DNA of 60,509 nt from Bacillota bacterium (GTDB lineage Bacteria > Bacillota_I > Bacilli_A > RF39 > UBA660): NCBI GenBank assembly GCA_015059245.1, contig SVAU01000010.1, positions 1 to 60,509 on the forward strand, in the 5' to 3' direction. Shown here one piece after another: positions 1 to 7,624 of this stretch; within the stretch, counting starts at the first letter, position 1, and the number at the start of each line of letters is the position of its first letter. A program made the position numbers and the translations under genes. The notes under the pieces are model-generated. The model made no database searches, was not told the origin of the DNA, and worked only from the letters and a program-made list of their open reading frames with translations.

Positions 1-1864
1 TTAGTTCGTTTGCTAAGATAGAAGTAGTAGCCATTGAAGTATCAGTATTAATACTTTCTTGATTATCTTTCATTATGAATTCTTTGATTATTCTTTCTAA
101 TTCTGGTCTTTCGATAGGTTTAGATAAATAATCATCAAATCCTGTTGCTAGATATTCTTCTTTCATACCTGTTATAGCGTTAGCTGTTAGTGCTATTACT
201 GGTGTTTTAAATGATTTGTTTTCTTTTAATTTCTTTAGTGTTTCTTTACCACTCATTTGAGGCATCATATCGTCTAAGAAAATAATATCATAATCATTTT
301 CTTTTAATTTGGCGATACATCCTAATCCACTAGTTGTAAAGTCGATATTGAAGTGATATTTCTTAAGTAGTGTCATTGCTACTTTAATATTCATTTCGTT
401 ATCATCCACGATAAGTAACTTAGCGCCATTCGCATCTATTATAGTGCTTTCTGTTTTAGGTTTTTGTTTCTTTAATGGAGGTTCCATTGAAATAATTCTT
501 TGATCTAGAGATATAGTAAATTTAGATCCTTTACCATATATTGATTGTACTATTATTGTACCGTTCATTAAGTCTAATAGTTTTTTTGTTATTGCTAGAC
601 CTAATCCAGTACCTTCGATAGTTAGTTGTTTTTCAACATTAAGTCTTTCAAATTTAGAGAATAATTTAGGTATACTTTCTTGTTTAATACCTATTCCACT
701 GTCTTCTATTGATATGATAAGACGACATACATTATCTTTTACTATAGAAGATACATTGAACATTACATATCCTTCTTTAGTGTATTTAACTGCGTTAGTA
801 AGTATGTTTAGGATAATTTGTTTTACTCTTGAATTATCTCCATATAGTACACTAGGAATATCTTCGGCGATATTTACTTGGAAGTCTAATCCTTTATCAC
901 CTATTCTTGCTTTAGTTAGTGATACTAGTTCTTTAAATATTTCAGCAGGTTCATATTCTTTATTTATTATTTCTAATTTATTAGCTTCTATTTTAGATAT
1001 GTCTAAGATACCATTAACTAGTTCTAATAGGTTTTGAGATGCTGTTATGATGTCATCTACTTTTTCTTTTGATGAATCTGGTATGTCATCTTCTTTAAGC
1101 ATTTCAGAGAAACCTACTATTGCATTAAGTGGTGTTCTAATTTCATGTGACATACTTGATAAGAATTCTGATTTTGCAGTGTTTGCTTTTTCAGCTTGTT
1201 CTTTTGCTATTGATACTTCTTCAAGCATTTTTTCATCTGGGTTTTCTAATGTGAAATACATTATCATAAGAGCTATAGTGGCTAAGAATTCTAAACAAAT
1301 AAATTCTGGTACAACACCTCTTATTATTACTACTAAGATAATAAATATTAATAATATAAAAATAGGAATTACTTTTGTTTTTAGTTTTACTTTATTTTTG
1401 ACCGCCATTATGAATGATGAAATCAACATAATTCCACTAGCTATTACTGTTATATCCACAGAGAGACCGGTTGACACCATATATGTAAGATCGTTTGTTA
1501 CTTCTAGAGTAACTGGTGTTAAGAATACAACTAGCCATAGAATTGTGTTAAATGCTATATATAATATATTTACTTTTTTACCTTTAATATCGCACATATA
1601 CATAATATACATTAATAGGTTTGCAAAATAATTACATATTGCTATGCATTCTATCTTATTAGCTATTTTTATAATGTTATTATCGTATTTTATATAAATT
1701 AGGTAAACTGCTACCATACAAAATATGCTCATTATTAAATTATCTATAAGCATATATAGATAGAATTTATTTTCTTCTCTTATTTTTGATATTTTCCATG
1801 AATACATTATTATTAAAACTATATTAACCACTAAACCACACAATGGTATGTAAAGATTGTACAT
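1..1864 (-). CDS. Hybrid sensor histidine kinase, 3' end cut by window edge
   Basis: Reading frame on the minus strand from ATG at 1864 (AAGGTG ribosome site 6 nt upstream), open through base 1, so the C-terminus is missing. About the first 225 residues are hydrophobic, with several membrane segments. Then comes a HisKA box (SMSHEIRTPLNAIVGF, His near residue 239), an HATPase domain (N box NILTNAVKYT, G1 EDSGIGI, G2 GTGLGLAI near 418) and a receiver domain (LIVDDNEMN near 485, FLDDMMPQMSG with the phospho-acceptor Asp near 531, TANA, and Lys-Pro near 582). Family knowledge: autophosphorylation on His and transfer to the internal receiver. A further domain such as HPt may follow off the edge. 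The signal is unknown; the membrane sensor region has no recognisable ligand domain. Confidence 0.9.
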   Translation of the reverse strand, partial: MYNLYIPLCGLVVNIVLIIMYSWKISKIREENKFYLYMLIDNLIMSIFCMVAVYLIYIKYDNNIIKIANKIECIAICNYFANLLMYIMYMCDIKGKKVNILYIAFNTILWLVVFLTPVTLEVTNDLTYMVSTGLSVDITVIASGIMLISSFIMAVKNKVKLKTKVIPIFILLIFIILVVIIRGVVPEFICLEFLATIALMIMYFTLENPDEKMLEEVSIAKEQAEKANTAKSEFLSSMSHEIRTPLNAIVGFSEMLKEDDIPDSSKEKVDDIITASQNLLELVNGILDISKIEANKLEIINKEYEPAEIFKELVSLTKARIGDKGLDFQVNIAEDIPSVLYGDNSRVKQIILNILTNAVKYTKEGYVMFNVSSIVKDNVCRLIISIEDSGIGIKQESIPKLFSKFERLNVEKQLTIEGTGLGLAITKKLLDLMNGTIIVQSIYGKGSKFTISLDQRIISMEPPLKKQKPKTESTIIDANGAKLLIVDDNEMNIKVAMTLLKKYHFNIDFTTSGLGCIAKLKENDYDIIFLDDMMPQMSGKETLKKLKENKSFKTPVIALTANAITGMKEEYLATGFDDYLSKPIERPELERIIKEFIMKDNQESINTDTSMATTSILANEL

Positions 1865-1923
1865 TTAGACACCTTCTATTCTTTTAATATTATAACATAT
1901 ATGTTTTTCTTTTTAATAAAAAA

Positions 1924-1940
1924 AACACTATTTAAGTGTC
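1924..1940 (-). terminator. Intrinsic terminator of the acyltransferase gene
   Basis: AACACT/AGTGT(C) hairpin followed on the minus strand by a long T run. The stop codon of the acyltransferase gene (1932-1934) is in the loop. Confidence 0.75.
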
Positions 1941-2969
1941 TTTTTTTATTCCTGTTAATCTTTTTGATAAAAGAAATGCATTTTCTTTTTTAGGTATTAA
2001 TTCATCTAGGTGGGCAAATGCTTCTTCATTAGTTGTGATTGTATTGTGACTTTTTGCTTTACCTATTCTTTTTTCATCTTTTAAGTCTAATTTATATCCG
2101 GTTTTTGGAATGTCACAATCTGAAATAAGTTCTTTCTTTAATTGTTCCCATTGCTCTTTTAGTGTTATTCCGTTTTTTTCTAATTCTAATCTAGAGTATG
2201 TTGAGTATTTACTCATTAGATCATAGTACATTGTCCACATTTTTTCTAAGAGAATATTTTTTCTTTCAAATATATCATCAGTTTTAGAAATATAAAATGG
2301 TTCCCCTTTTAAAGAATAGCATTTTTTACCGTTTACTTCATCATAATGTAATATTGTGGGTATGATTGGACTTCCAGTTTCTTGTGCCAGTCTTATAGCT
2401 CCTATATTTAAATCTTGAATCAACCAATTTTCTGAGTTATGATCGTCTGCTCGGTGTCTTTCGTCTGCTAAGCCATTATCGTCTAAATTCCAATATCCTT
2501 CTGGGTATATTATTATGTTACCACCGTGTTCTATGACGTATTTCATTTTTTCATAAGTTTGTTTCCTATTTTCAGGATTATCTCTATCAAGCAATATCAT
2601 TCCATATGCCCATAATCCCAAGCCATTTGTTGTATCTAATGCTAGAAATTTGTTGCCAAATACGAAATATCCACTTTCTCCAATTGCATTAGCACCTAGA
2701 ACAATGTCATCGCTTTGACGATGATTGACGACAAATATTTTTCCTTTGTTTGTTTTTATTTTGGGATTTTTATTTTCTTTTATTAATTTGTATTTAGTTT
2801 GAGTTAAGTATATTTTTCTAAGCAGTGGAGCAAATATTTTTCTTATTTTAATTCCATTTTCTGACAAACTTTTTTCAATCTCTGGACTTAATAAAAAATC
2901 TACGCTGTAACTAGTGCCGTTTAAGATATCATTTTTTAATTTTTTTAAAGTTTCTAGTTTTTTACTCAT
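1932..2969 (-). CDS. PlsC-like lysophospholipid acyltransferase
   Basis: 345 residues. The acyltransferase HX4D motif is seen as NHRQSDD near residue 83, and the second block as IIYPEGYWN near residue 156, matching the FPEG-type phosphate-binding motif. Family role: acyl transfer to a lysophospholipid or glycerophosphate at the inner membrane face. The protein is longer than minimal PlsC (about 240 aa), with an N-terminal helical stretch of about 65 residues and a C-terminal helical tail. There is no clear transmembrane span, so association is probably peripheral. It stands alone between its own terminator and the next gene. True substrate unknown; it could also acylate a glycolipid precursor. 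Confidence 0.75.
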   Translation of the reverse strand: MSKKLETLKKLKNDILNGTSYSVDFLLSPEIEKSLSENGIKIRKIFAPLLRKIYLTQTKYKLIKENKNPKIKTNKGKIFVVNHRQSDDIVLGANAIGESGYFVFGNKFLALDTTNGLGLWAYGMILLDRDNPENRKQTYEKMKYVIEHGGNIIIYPEGYWNLDDNGLADERHRADDHNSENWLIQDLNIGAIRLAQETGSPIIPTILHYDEVNGKKCYSLKGEPFYISKTDDIFERKNILLEKMWTMYYDLMSKYSTYSRLELEKNGITLKEQWEQLKKELISDCDIPKTGYKLDLKDEKRIGKAKSHNTITTNEEAFAHLDELIPKKENAFLLSKRLTGIKKDT

Positions 2970-3035
2970 ATTAATCCCCCTGACAAGATTTTTTTCATTT
3001 CTAATTATAACATATTTATAGTTAGTATAATAAAA

Positions 3036-3055
3036 AATAGGGATTGCTCCTTATT
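3036..3055 (-). terminator. Intrinsic terminator of the 229-aa membrane protein gene
   Basis: AATAGGG/CCTTATT stem with one G-U pair, then a T run on the minus strand. The stop codon of the gene at 3051 lies in the stem. Confidence 0.65.
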
Positions 3056-3740
3056 TTTTCTTTGGTATATCTTCTAATTGTAGAATTCTTGGTGGTTCTT
3101 CTTCAACTGGTGTTTCTACTATAAGTGCATCTTGTGGTTCTACTAATTCTGGTATAGGTTGTTTAGATGCTTCTTCTAATTCTTGCTCTGCTTCTAATTG
3201 TTCTAAATCATTTTGTTTTAATGCGATATATGTTTTTTGTTTTTTAGAAAATATTAGATTTAATGTAGCTACTAAAGATGCTAATGCTGCTCCCGTTACG
3301 CACGCTATCATTTGTGGTGCATCTGGTATTGTTAGTAGTTCTAGTACGTGACCTAATGCTGAAGCATAGAAACTGCCGGATACTAGATATTCCATGTTTA
3401 ATTGAGTTTTATTTATTTCTAGTTGAGTTCTTAATGCTTCTAGTTTATCTTTTATAGTATATCCTTGATTGGGTTGTCTTTCTTGAATATATTTTAATTC
3501 TTTTTTATATGTATTTCCCATTTGAGAGTAGCTTATTAGGTAAGCAAACATTGCTGCTGTAGCTCCACCTACTTGTAGTGCTTCTAAGCCATTTCCTACT
3601 ACTATATTTCCTGCTACTACTAATGCACTTAGTGTAGATACTGCTCCTGATGTAATTGCAAATGCATTACATCTTTTTATATCTCTATTTAATTGTTCTT
3701 CTTTATAATTGGTATACCAATCTTTATTTTGTTTTTCCAT
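3051..3740 (-). CDS. Unknown membrane protein with acidic tail
   Basis: 229 residues, no family recognised. Two hydrophobic pairs are visible (about residues 27-75 and 118-165), Gly/Ala/Ser-rich and likely membrane hairpins, joined by a charged helical segment (about 78-115) with many Lys, Glu and Gln. The last 50 residues are Glu/Pro-rich and acidic, probably cytoplasmic. The start is supported by an AGAGGG site upstream of ATG 3740. It sits 14 nt downstream of the small lipoprotein-like gene and is probably co-transcribed with it. Confidence 0.6.
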   Translation of the reverse strand: MEKQNKDWYTNYKEEQLNRDIKRCNAFAITSGAVSTLSALVVAGNIVVGNGLEALQVGGATAAMFAYLISYSQMGNTYKKELKYIQERQPNQGYTIKDKLEALRTQLEINKTQLNMEYLVSGSFYASALGHVLELLTIPDAPQMIACVTGAALASLVATLNLIFSKKQKTYIALKQNDLEQLEAEQELEEASKQPIPELVEPQDALIVETPVEEEPPRILQLEDIPKKK

Positions 3741-3754
3741 TTCTTTACCCTCTG

Positions 3755-3970
3755 TTATTTATTAAGTCCTTTTGATTGTTCTACTCCAGTTATTTTATCC
3801 ATTTGTTCATCTATGTTTTCAAAATATTCTGAGTAGTTATATGCTGGAGTTTGATTATTTGTTTGATGAGCGTTTGTGTTTTCTCCCCATTTTGGAGCAC
3901 AACCTCTAACTAACATTAATAGTATTGTTGCAGTAATAGTTATTGCTGCCCATTTTGTACATTTTTTCAT
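3755..3970 (-). CDS. Small lipoprotein-like or membrane-anchored peptide
   Basis: 71 residues. The N-terminus is basic (MKKCTK), then hydrophobic to LVRGC near residue 24. This resembles a lipobox, but Arg before Gly is atypical, so lipidation is uncertain; a simple membrane anchor is the alternative. The rest is polar and Asn/Gln-rich with a short acidic helix. An AAAGGAG ribosome site stands 7-8 nt before ATG. It is followed at 14 nt by the 229-aa membrane protein, suggesting a two-gene unit. Function unknown. Confidence 0.55.
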   Translation of the reverse strand: MKKCTKWAAITITATILLMLVRGCAPKWGENTNAHQTNNQTPAYNYSEYFENIDEQMDKITGVEQSKGLNK

Positions 3971-4036
3971 ATTTTATCACTCCTTTAATTACGTGATTTA
4001 TTATATGTATACAGGGCTGTTTTGTCAAATTTAGGC

Positions 4037-5584
4037 CTACTTTTCGATGATTTTGATTGCTACTTTTATGCCATCTACTGATGCTGATGTTATTCCTCCT
4101 GCGTATCCAGCTCCTTCGCCACAAGGATATATTCCTTCGATGTTACATTCTAAATCTTCGTTACGTAGTATTGTTACTGGAGAAGATGATCTTGTTTCTA
4201 CTCCTGTTAGGATTGCGTCTGGATTAGCGAATCCTTTTATCTTTCTATCGAATGCTAGAATACCTTCTTTTAAAGTTTTAGATACGAATGTAGGTAGTAT
4301 TTCATTTAGATTACATAGTGTGTATCCTGGTTTGTAACTAGGTATTATATTTCCAATATGAGTAGATGGTTGATTATTTATAAAGTCTTCTACTCTTTGT
4401 ACTGGGGCATTGTAGTTACTACCTCCTAGGATGAATGCTTTATGTTCTAGTTCTTCTTGAAATGTTATTCCAGCTAGTGGGTCGTTTCCTTCGAAGTCAG
4501 TTGTTAGTACATTCACTAGTAGTGCTGAGTTTGCGTTTTCTTTGTCTCTTTTGAATACTGACATACCGTTTGTTACTATTGATTCTGTTTCACTGGATGA
4601 TGCTATTACTTCTCCTCCTGGGCACATACAGAATGTATAACAACTTCTAGTATCTCCATGATAAGCTAGTTTATATTCTGCACTAGGTAATTTAAGTTTA
4701 GTTAATCCTCCGTATTGGGATTCATTTATCATAGATTGTTTATGTTCGATACGAACTCCTACTGAGAAGTTCTTTCTTGCAATATTTAGTTTATTTTCAT
4801 ATAACATTTTTATTGTATCTCTAGAAGAATGACCTATAGCTAGTACTAATGCATCTGTTGTAAATTCTTTATCTTCACATATTACTTTAATATGGTTATC
4901 TTCTTTTATAAAATTAGTAAACTTAGTATTGAAGTGGTATTCTCCTCCTTTACTAGTTATATATTCTCTTATATTTTTTAATATATTAATTAAGTTATCT
5001 GTTCCTATATGAGGATGACTTAAGTAAGTTATTTCTTTTGGTGCTCCAAATTTATAGAAGTAAGATAGTACTTCTTTTATTAATGGAGATGATATTCCAG
5101 TAGTTAGTTTACCATCACTAAATGTTCCGGCTCCTCCTTCACCAAATTGAACATTGCATCTAGTGTTTACTTTTGGTTTTGTTTTAAATTCTTCAATTAT
5201 TTTAGTTCTTTCTTCTACAGATTCGCCTTGTTCTATGATAATAGGTTTATAACCATTATCTATTAGTGTTAGAGCACAAAATAGTCCTGCTGGACCGGAA
5301 CCTATTATAACTGGATTATATGCACTGTTACGTCTTTTTATTGGTTTAGGAAGTGTTTCTACACTTATATGTTTTATATTTGAATATTTAGATTCATCTA
5401 GTACTTCTATGTTAATTGCATAGTTATAATGTACATTAGATTTATCTCTAGCATCTATAGATTTTTTTACTATATTTATAGATTTTATATCACTAGGATT
5501 TATCTTATTCTTTTTTATTACTTTATTAAATAGTTGTTCTTCAGTTAAGTCTTCATATATTTTTATATTATCTATTCTTAACAT
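4037..5584 (-). CDS. COG2509-type FAD-dependent dehydrogenase
   Basis: Starts at ATG 5584 behind GTGGTGAT; a GTG four codons upstream lies in that ribosome site and is less likely. 515 residues. The N-terminal 80 residues form an alpha/beta domain. They are followed by a dinucleotide-binding GSGPAGLFCALTL near residue 95, the GEGGAGTFSDGKL stretch typical of this uncharacterised flavoprotein family, and a C-terminal FAD-binding IYPCGEGAGYAGGI. Family members are often annotated as FAD-dependent oxidoreductases of unknown substrate. The gene follows pyrH by about 60 nt, with the pyrH terminator between, so it has its own promoter or depends on read-through. Confidence 0.85.
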   Translation of the reverse strand: MLRIDNIKIYEDLTEEQLFNKVIKKNKINPSDIKSINIVKKSIDARDKSNVHYNYAINIEVLDESKYSNIKHISVETLPKPIKRRNSAYNPVIIGSGPAGLFCALTLIDNGYKPIIIEQGESVEERTKIIEEFKTKPKVNTRCNVQFGEGGAGTFSDGKLTTGISSPLIKEVLSYFYKFGAPKEITYLSHPHIGTDNLINILKNIREYITSKGGEYHFNTKFTNFIKEDNHIKVICEDKEFTTDALVLAIGHSSRDTIKMLYENKLNIARKNFSVGVRIEHKQSMINESQYGGLTKLKLPSAEYKLAYHGDTRSCYTFCMCPGGEVIASSSETESIVTNGMSVFKRDKENANSALLVNVLTTDFEGNDPLAGITFQEELEHKAFILGGSNYNAPVQRVEDFINNQPSTHIGNIIPSYKPGYTLCNLNEILPTFVSKTLKEGILAFDRKIKGFANPDAILTGVETRSSSPVTILRNEDLECNIEGIYPCGEGAGYAGGITSASVDGIKVAIKIIEK

Positions 5585-5635
5585 AGTTATCACCACAAAG
5601 ATATTTTATCACAATATATTATAAGAAATTAAAAA

Positions 5636-5655
5636 ATCGAAGATTATTCTTCGAT
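5636..5655 (-). terminator. pyrH terminator
   Basis: Perfect 8-bp ATCGAAGA/TCTTCGAT stem with a 4-nt loop and T run on the minus strand. The pyrH stop codon (5644-5646) is inside the loop. Confidence 0.85.
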
Positions 5656-6357
5656 TTCTTTTGATACTATTGTACCTATTGTTTCTCCTAGTAGGACTTT
5701 TTTTAAATTACCATGTTCGTTTATATCAAATACTACTATTGGTATTTCATTATCCATACATAGGGATGTTGCTGTTGTATCCATTACGTTTAGTTTTTTA
5801 TTTAATACATCTAAGTATGTTATTTTATCTATCTTTTTAGCATCAGTATGTTTTCTTGGATCTTTATCATATATTCCATCTACGTTAGTTGCTTTTAGTA
5901 GAGCATCAGCGTTTATTTCAGCTGCTCTTAGAGCTGCTGCTGTATCTGTTGAGAAGAATGGTGAACCAGTTCCACATCCGAATACTAATACTCTCTTATT
6001 ACTTAGATGTTTTAGTGCTCTATCTTTTATGAAGTATTCTGCTATTTGACGCATTTCTACTCCGGTTTGAACTCTTACTTCTTGATTAAGTTGTTTGAAT
6101 GCATCACCAATTGCTAATGCATTCATTGTTGTACCTAGCATACCTATGTAGTCAGATGTACATCTATCCATTTGTTGGTTACTTCTACCTCTCCAGAAGT
6201 TACCTCCACCTACTACTATAGCTACTTCTATACCAAGTTCTGCTACTTCTTTTATTTCTCTACATACATCTAATACTCTATCAAAATCTATTCCTGTACC
6301 TTTAGATCCTGCTAGTGATTCTCCACTTAATTTTAATAATATTCTTTTGAATTTCAT
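5644..6357 (-). CDS. pyrH: UMP kinase (uridylate kinase)
   Basis: 237 residues, full family length. Amino-acid-kinase fold motifs are clear: LLKLSGESLAG at the N-terminus, VVGGGNFWRGR near residue 53, DYIGMLGTTMNALA near 73, and ATNVDGIYDKDPR near 159. It phosphorylates UMP to UDP with ATP in pyrimidine nucleotide synthesis. Unlike many Firmicutes loci, tsf and frr are not adjacent. AGGAGG lies 6 nt before ATG. A short leader ORF and a strong intrinsic terminator stand between its promoter and the start codon, so expression is probably controlled by attenuation. Confidence 0.95.
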   Translation of the reverse strand: MKFKRILLKLSGESLAGSKGTGIDFDRVLDVCREIKEVAELGIEVAIVVGGGNFWRGRSNQQMDRCTSDYIGMLGTTMNALAIGDAFKQLNQEVRVQTGVEMRQIAEYFIKDRALKHLSNKRVLVFGCGTGSPFFSTDTAAALRAAEINADALLKATNVDGIYDKDPRKHTDAKKIDKITYLDVLNKKLNVMDTTATSLCMDNEIPIVVFDINEHGNLKKVLLGETIGTIVSKEIEE

Positions 6358-6371
6358 GTTATTCCTCCTAT

Positions 6372-6407
6372 AAAAAAAGACTTATTACCCAATGGAATAA
6401 TAAGTCT
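6372..6407 (-). terminator. Attenuator-type terminator before pyrH
   Basis: 10-bp AGACTTATTA/TAATAAGTCT stem followed on the minus strand by seven T residues, ending just before the pyrH AGGAGG site. The TAG stop of the 14-codon leader ORF (6406-6408) lies in the first arm, so a ribosome paused at that stop would cover the hairpin. Confidence 0.75.
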
Positions 6408-6450
6408 AAGAAAAAGAGATAGATATGTTAGTTAGTATTTTCTTCTTCAT
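6406..6450 (-). CDS. Putative pyrH leader peptide (14 aa)
   Basis: MKKKILTNISISFS then TAG. AGGAGGGG lies 6 nt before ATG, unusually strong for a random short ORF, and the predicted transcript start is almost at that site. The start codon lies in a 10-bp inverted repeat (GATAGATATG/CATATCTATC at 6418-6427 and 6448-6457), so initiation may be gated by RNA folding. The stop overlaps the pyrH attenuator. No run of a single regulatory codon is seen except AAG/AAA Lys, so the signal sensed is unclear. Confidence 0.55.
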   Translation of the reverse strand: MKKKILTNISISFS

Positions 6451-6470
6451 ATCTATCCCCTCCTAAAGTA

Positions 6471-6499
6471 ATTATACTATTTAGAAATTTATAATGCAA
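6471..6499 (-). promoter_or_regulatory. Promoter of leader-pyrH
   Basis: TTGCAT (6499-6494), 17-nt spacer, TATAAT (6476-6471) on the minus strand, directly after the stop codon of the upstream gene. Confidence 0.8.
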
Positions 6500-7537
6500 T
6501 TACTTAGTGTAATTTTTATTTAATAATGTTATGTATGCTTCTTGTACTCTAGCATTTTTAGCTTGACTAGAAGTATATCCTAAGTTTTCTAACATTGCTC
6601 TTTCTGATTTAGTTGGTTTATCTAAATCTAAAGGATTAGAGCATTCTAAGATAACTCCTCTATCATTGCATAATGTTTCATACATAGTAATACCATTTCT
6701 TAGATTAGCTTTTTTAGCATCGTCTGGTAATGATAACCATACTGATTCTCCTGTATACATATCTACACCATTATATGCAAATGATGATTCATATGCATTA
6801 GAATATCCACCAATGTTATTTAGAGATACATTGTATGAATTGTTCATTGCTAAGATAGTTGTAATCATTTCTGGTACTTGTTCACCTTTTATTTCGATTA
6901 CTCTTAGTCCAGTATTTAATCCTACTACTGCATATAATCTATTATTACTAATAGTTAATCTTGGTGTAGAAGTTATTTCATAACCTTCATCTACTAGTAC
7001 TCTACATATTGTATTAGATAATTCTTCTTTAATACCATTAGCTATAGTACCGCAAGAGAATGTTATATAAGCATCTATTGCTGGTTTGCTAGCCATGTTA
7101 TTTGCACAGAATCTTTCTTCTCTATTTCTAGATACTGCGTATTGATAGTCTCCATATAGATCATCAATGTCTAAACCTAATACTTCTGCTTTGTTTGTAT
7201 TTGTGAAGTATAATTCATCATAGTAGTAGCCGTTTAATGCATCTGATAATTCGATTGCTCTACTTATTTCAGTAGCATCTACTACTGGATTTCCATAATA
7301 GTCATAAGCACAGAATTCTCTATGAATATCCATAGCGTCATCTTGTTTAATTTCTATTCTAGTTTCATATCCTACTTGAGCATCTCCTAAGATATTTGAT
7401 GCTGGTACTGCTGCATGAGCAGTTTGTGCTAATGGTAAGCTTAGAGCACCTGCTAAAGCTACACCTAGAACTACTTTTTTAGCTCCTGTTGCGAAATCTA
7501 TACTGCTTAATTTTTCTTTAAATTCTTTAATTCCCAT
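6500..7537 (-). CDS. Unknown secreted protein
   Basis: Start placed at ATG 7537 (MGIKEFKEK) because AAAGGA lies 9 nt upstream; an in-frame TTG at 7588 overlaps the promoter -35. 345 residues. A positively charged N-terminus of about 25 residues precedes a hydrophobic stretch (VVLGVALAGALSLPLA) and a signal peptidase site after AHA, so the protein is exported. The mature part has no recognised domain; it contains a conserved-looking middle (NNRLYAVVGLNTGLRVIEI) and a central Cys pair. No anchor motif follows, so it is probably released or wall-associated. Confidence 0.65.
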   Translation of the reverse strand: MGIKEFKEKLSSIDFATGAKKVVLGVALAGALSLPLAQTAHAAVPASNILGDAQVGYETRIEIKQDDAMDIHREFCAYDYYGNPVVDATEISRAIELSDALNGYYYDELYFTNTNKAEVLGLDIDDLYGDYQYAVSRNREERFCANNMASKPAIDAYITFSCGTIANGIKEELSNTICRVLVDEGYEITSTPRLTISNNRLYAVVGLNTGLRVIEIKGEQVPEMITTILAMNNSYNVSLNNIGGYSNAYESSFAYNGVDMYTGESVWLSLPDDAKKANLRNGITMYETLCNDRGVILECSNPLDLDKPTKSERAMLENLGYTSSQAKNARVQEAYITLLNKNYTK

Positions 7538-7559
7538 AAAACCCATTCCTTTTGCCTTT

Positions 7560-7588
7560 ATTAAAGCACTATATATGTATTTAGTCAA
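7560..7588 (-). promoter_or_regulatory. Promoter of the secreted protein gene
   Basis: TTGACT (7588-7583), 17-nt spacer, TTTAAT (7565-7560) on the minus strand, with the predicted start a few nt before the AAAGGA ribosome site. Confidence 0.6.
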
Positions 7589-7595
7589 TCAAAAA

Positions 7596-7624
7596 AAGAA
7601 TTAGTAGATTAATTACTAATTCTT
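7596..7624 (-). terminator. Terminator of the activase gene
   Basis: AAGAATTAGTA-type stem of 11 bp (7596-7606 with 7614-7624), 7-nt loop and T run on the minus strand. The stop codon TAG at 7616-7618 is in the stem. Confidence 0.85.

Noticed and set aside
714..1631. Two plus-strand ORFs at the left end
   Set aside because: They are shadows of the minus-strand histidine kinase, whose HisKA, HATPase and receiver motifs are all in the other strand.
3906..4124. 72-aa minus-strand ORF overlapping the lipoprotein-like gene
   Set aside because: It overlaps the end of the flavoprotein gene and the start of the lipoprotein-like gene in other frames and has no ribosome site.
6418..6457. 10-bp repeat in the pyrH leader as a second terminator
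   Set aside because: The loop is 20 nt and no T run follows, so it is better seen as a start-codon hairpin.
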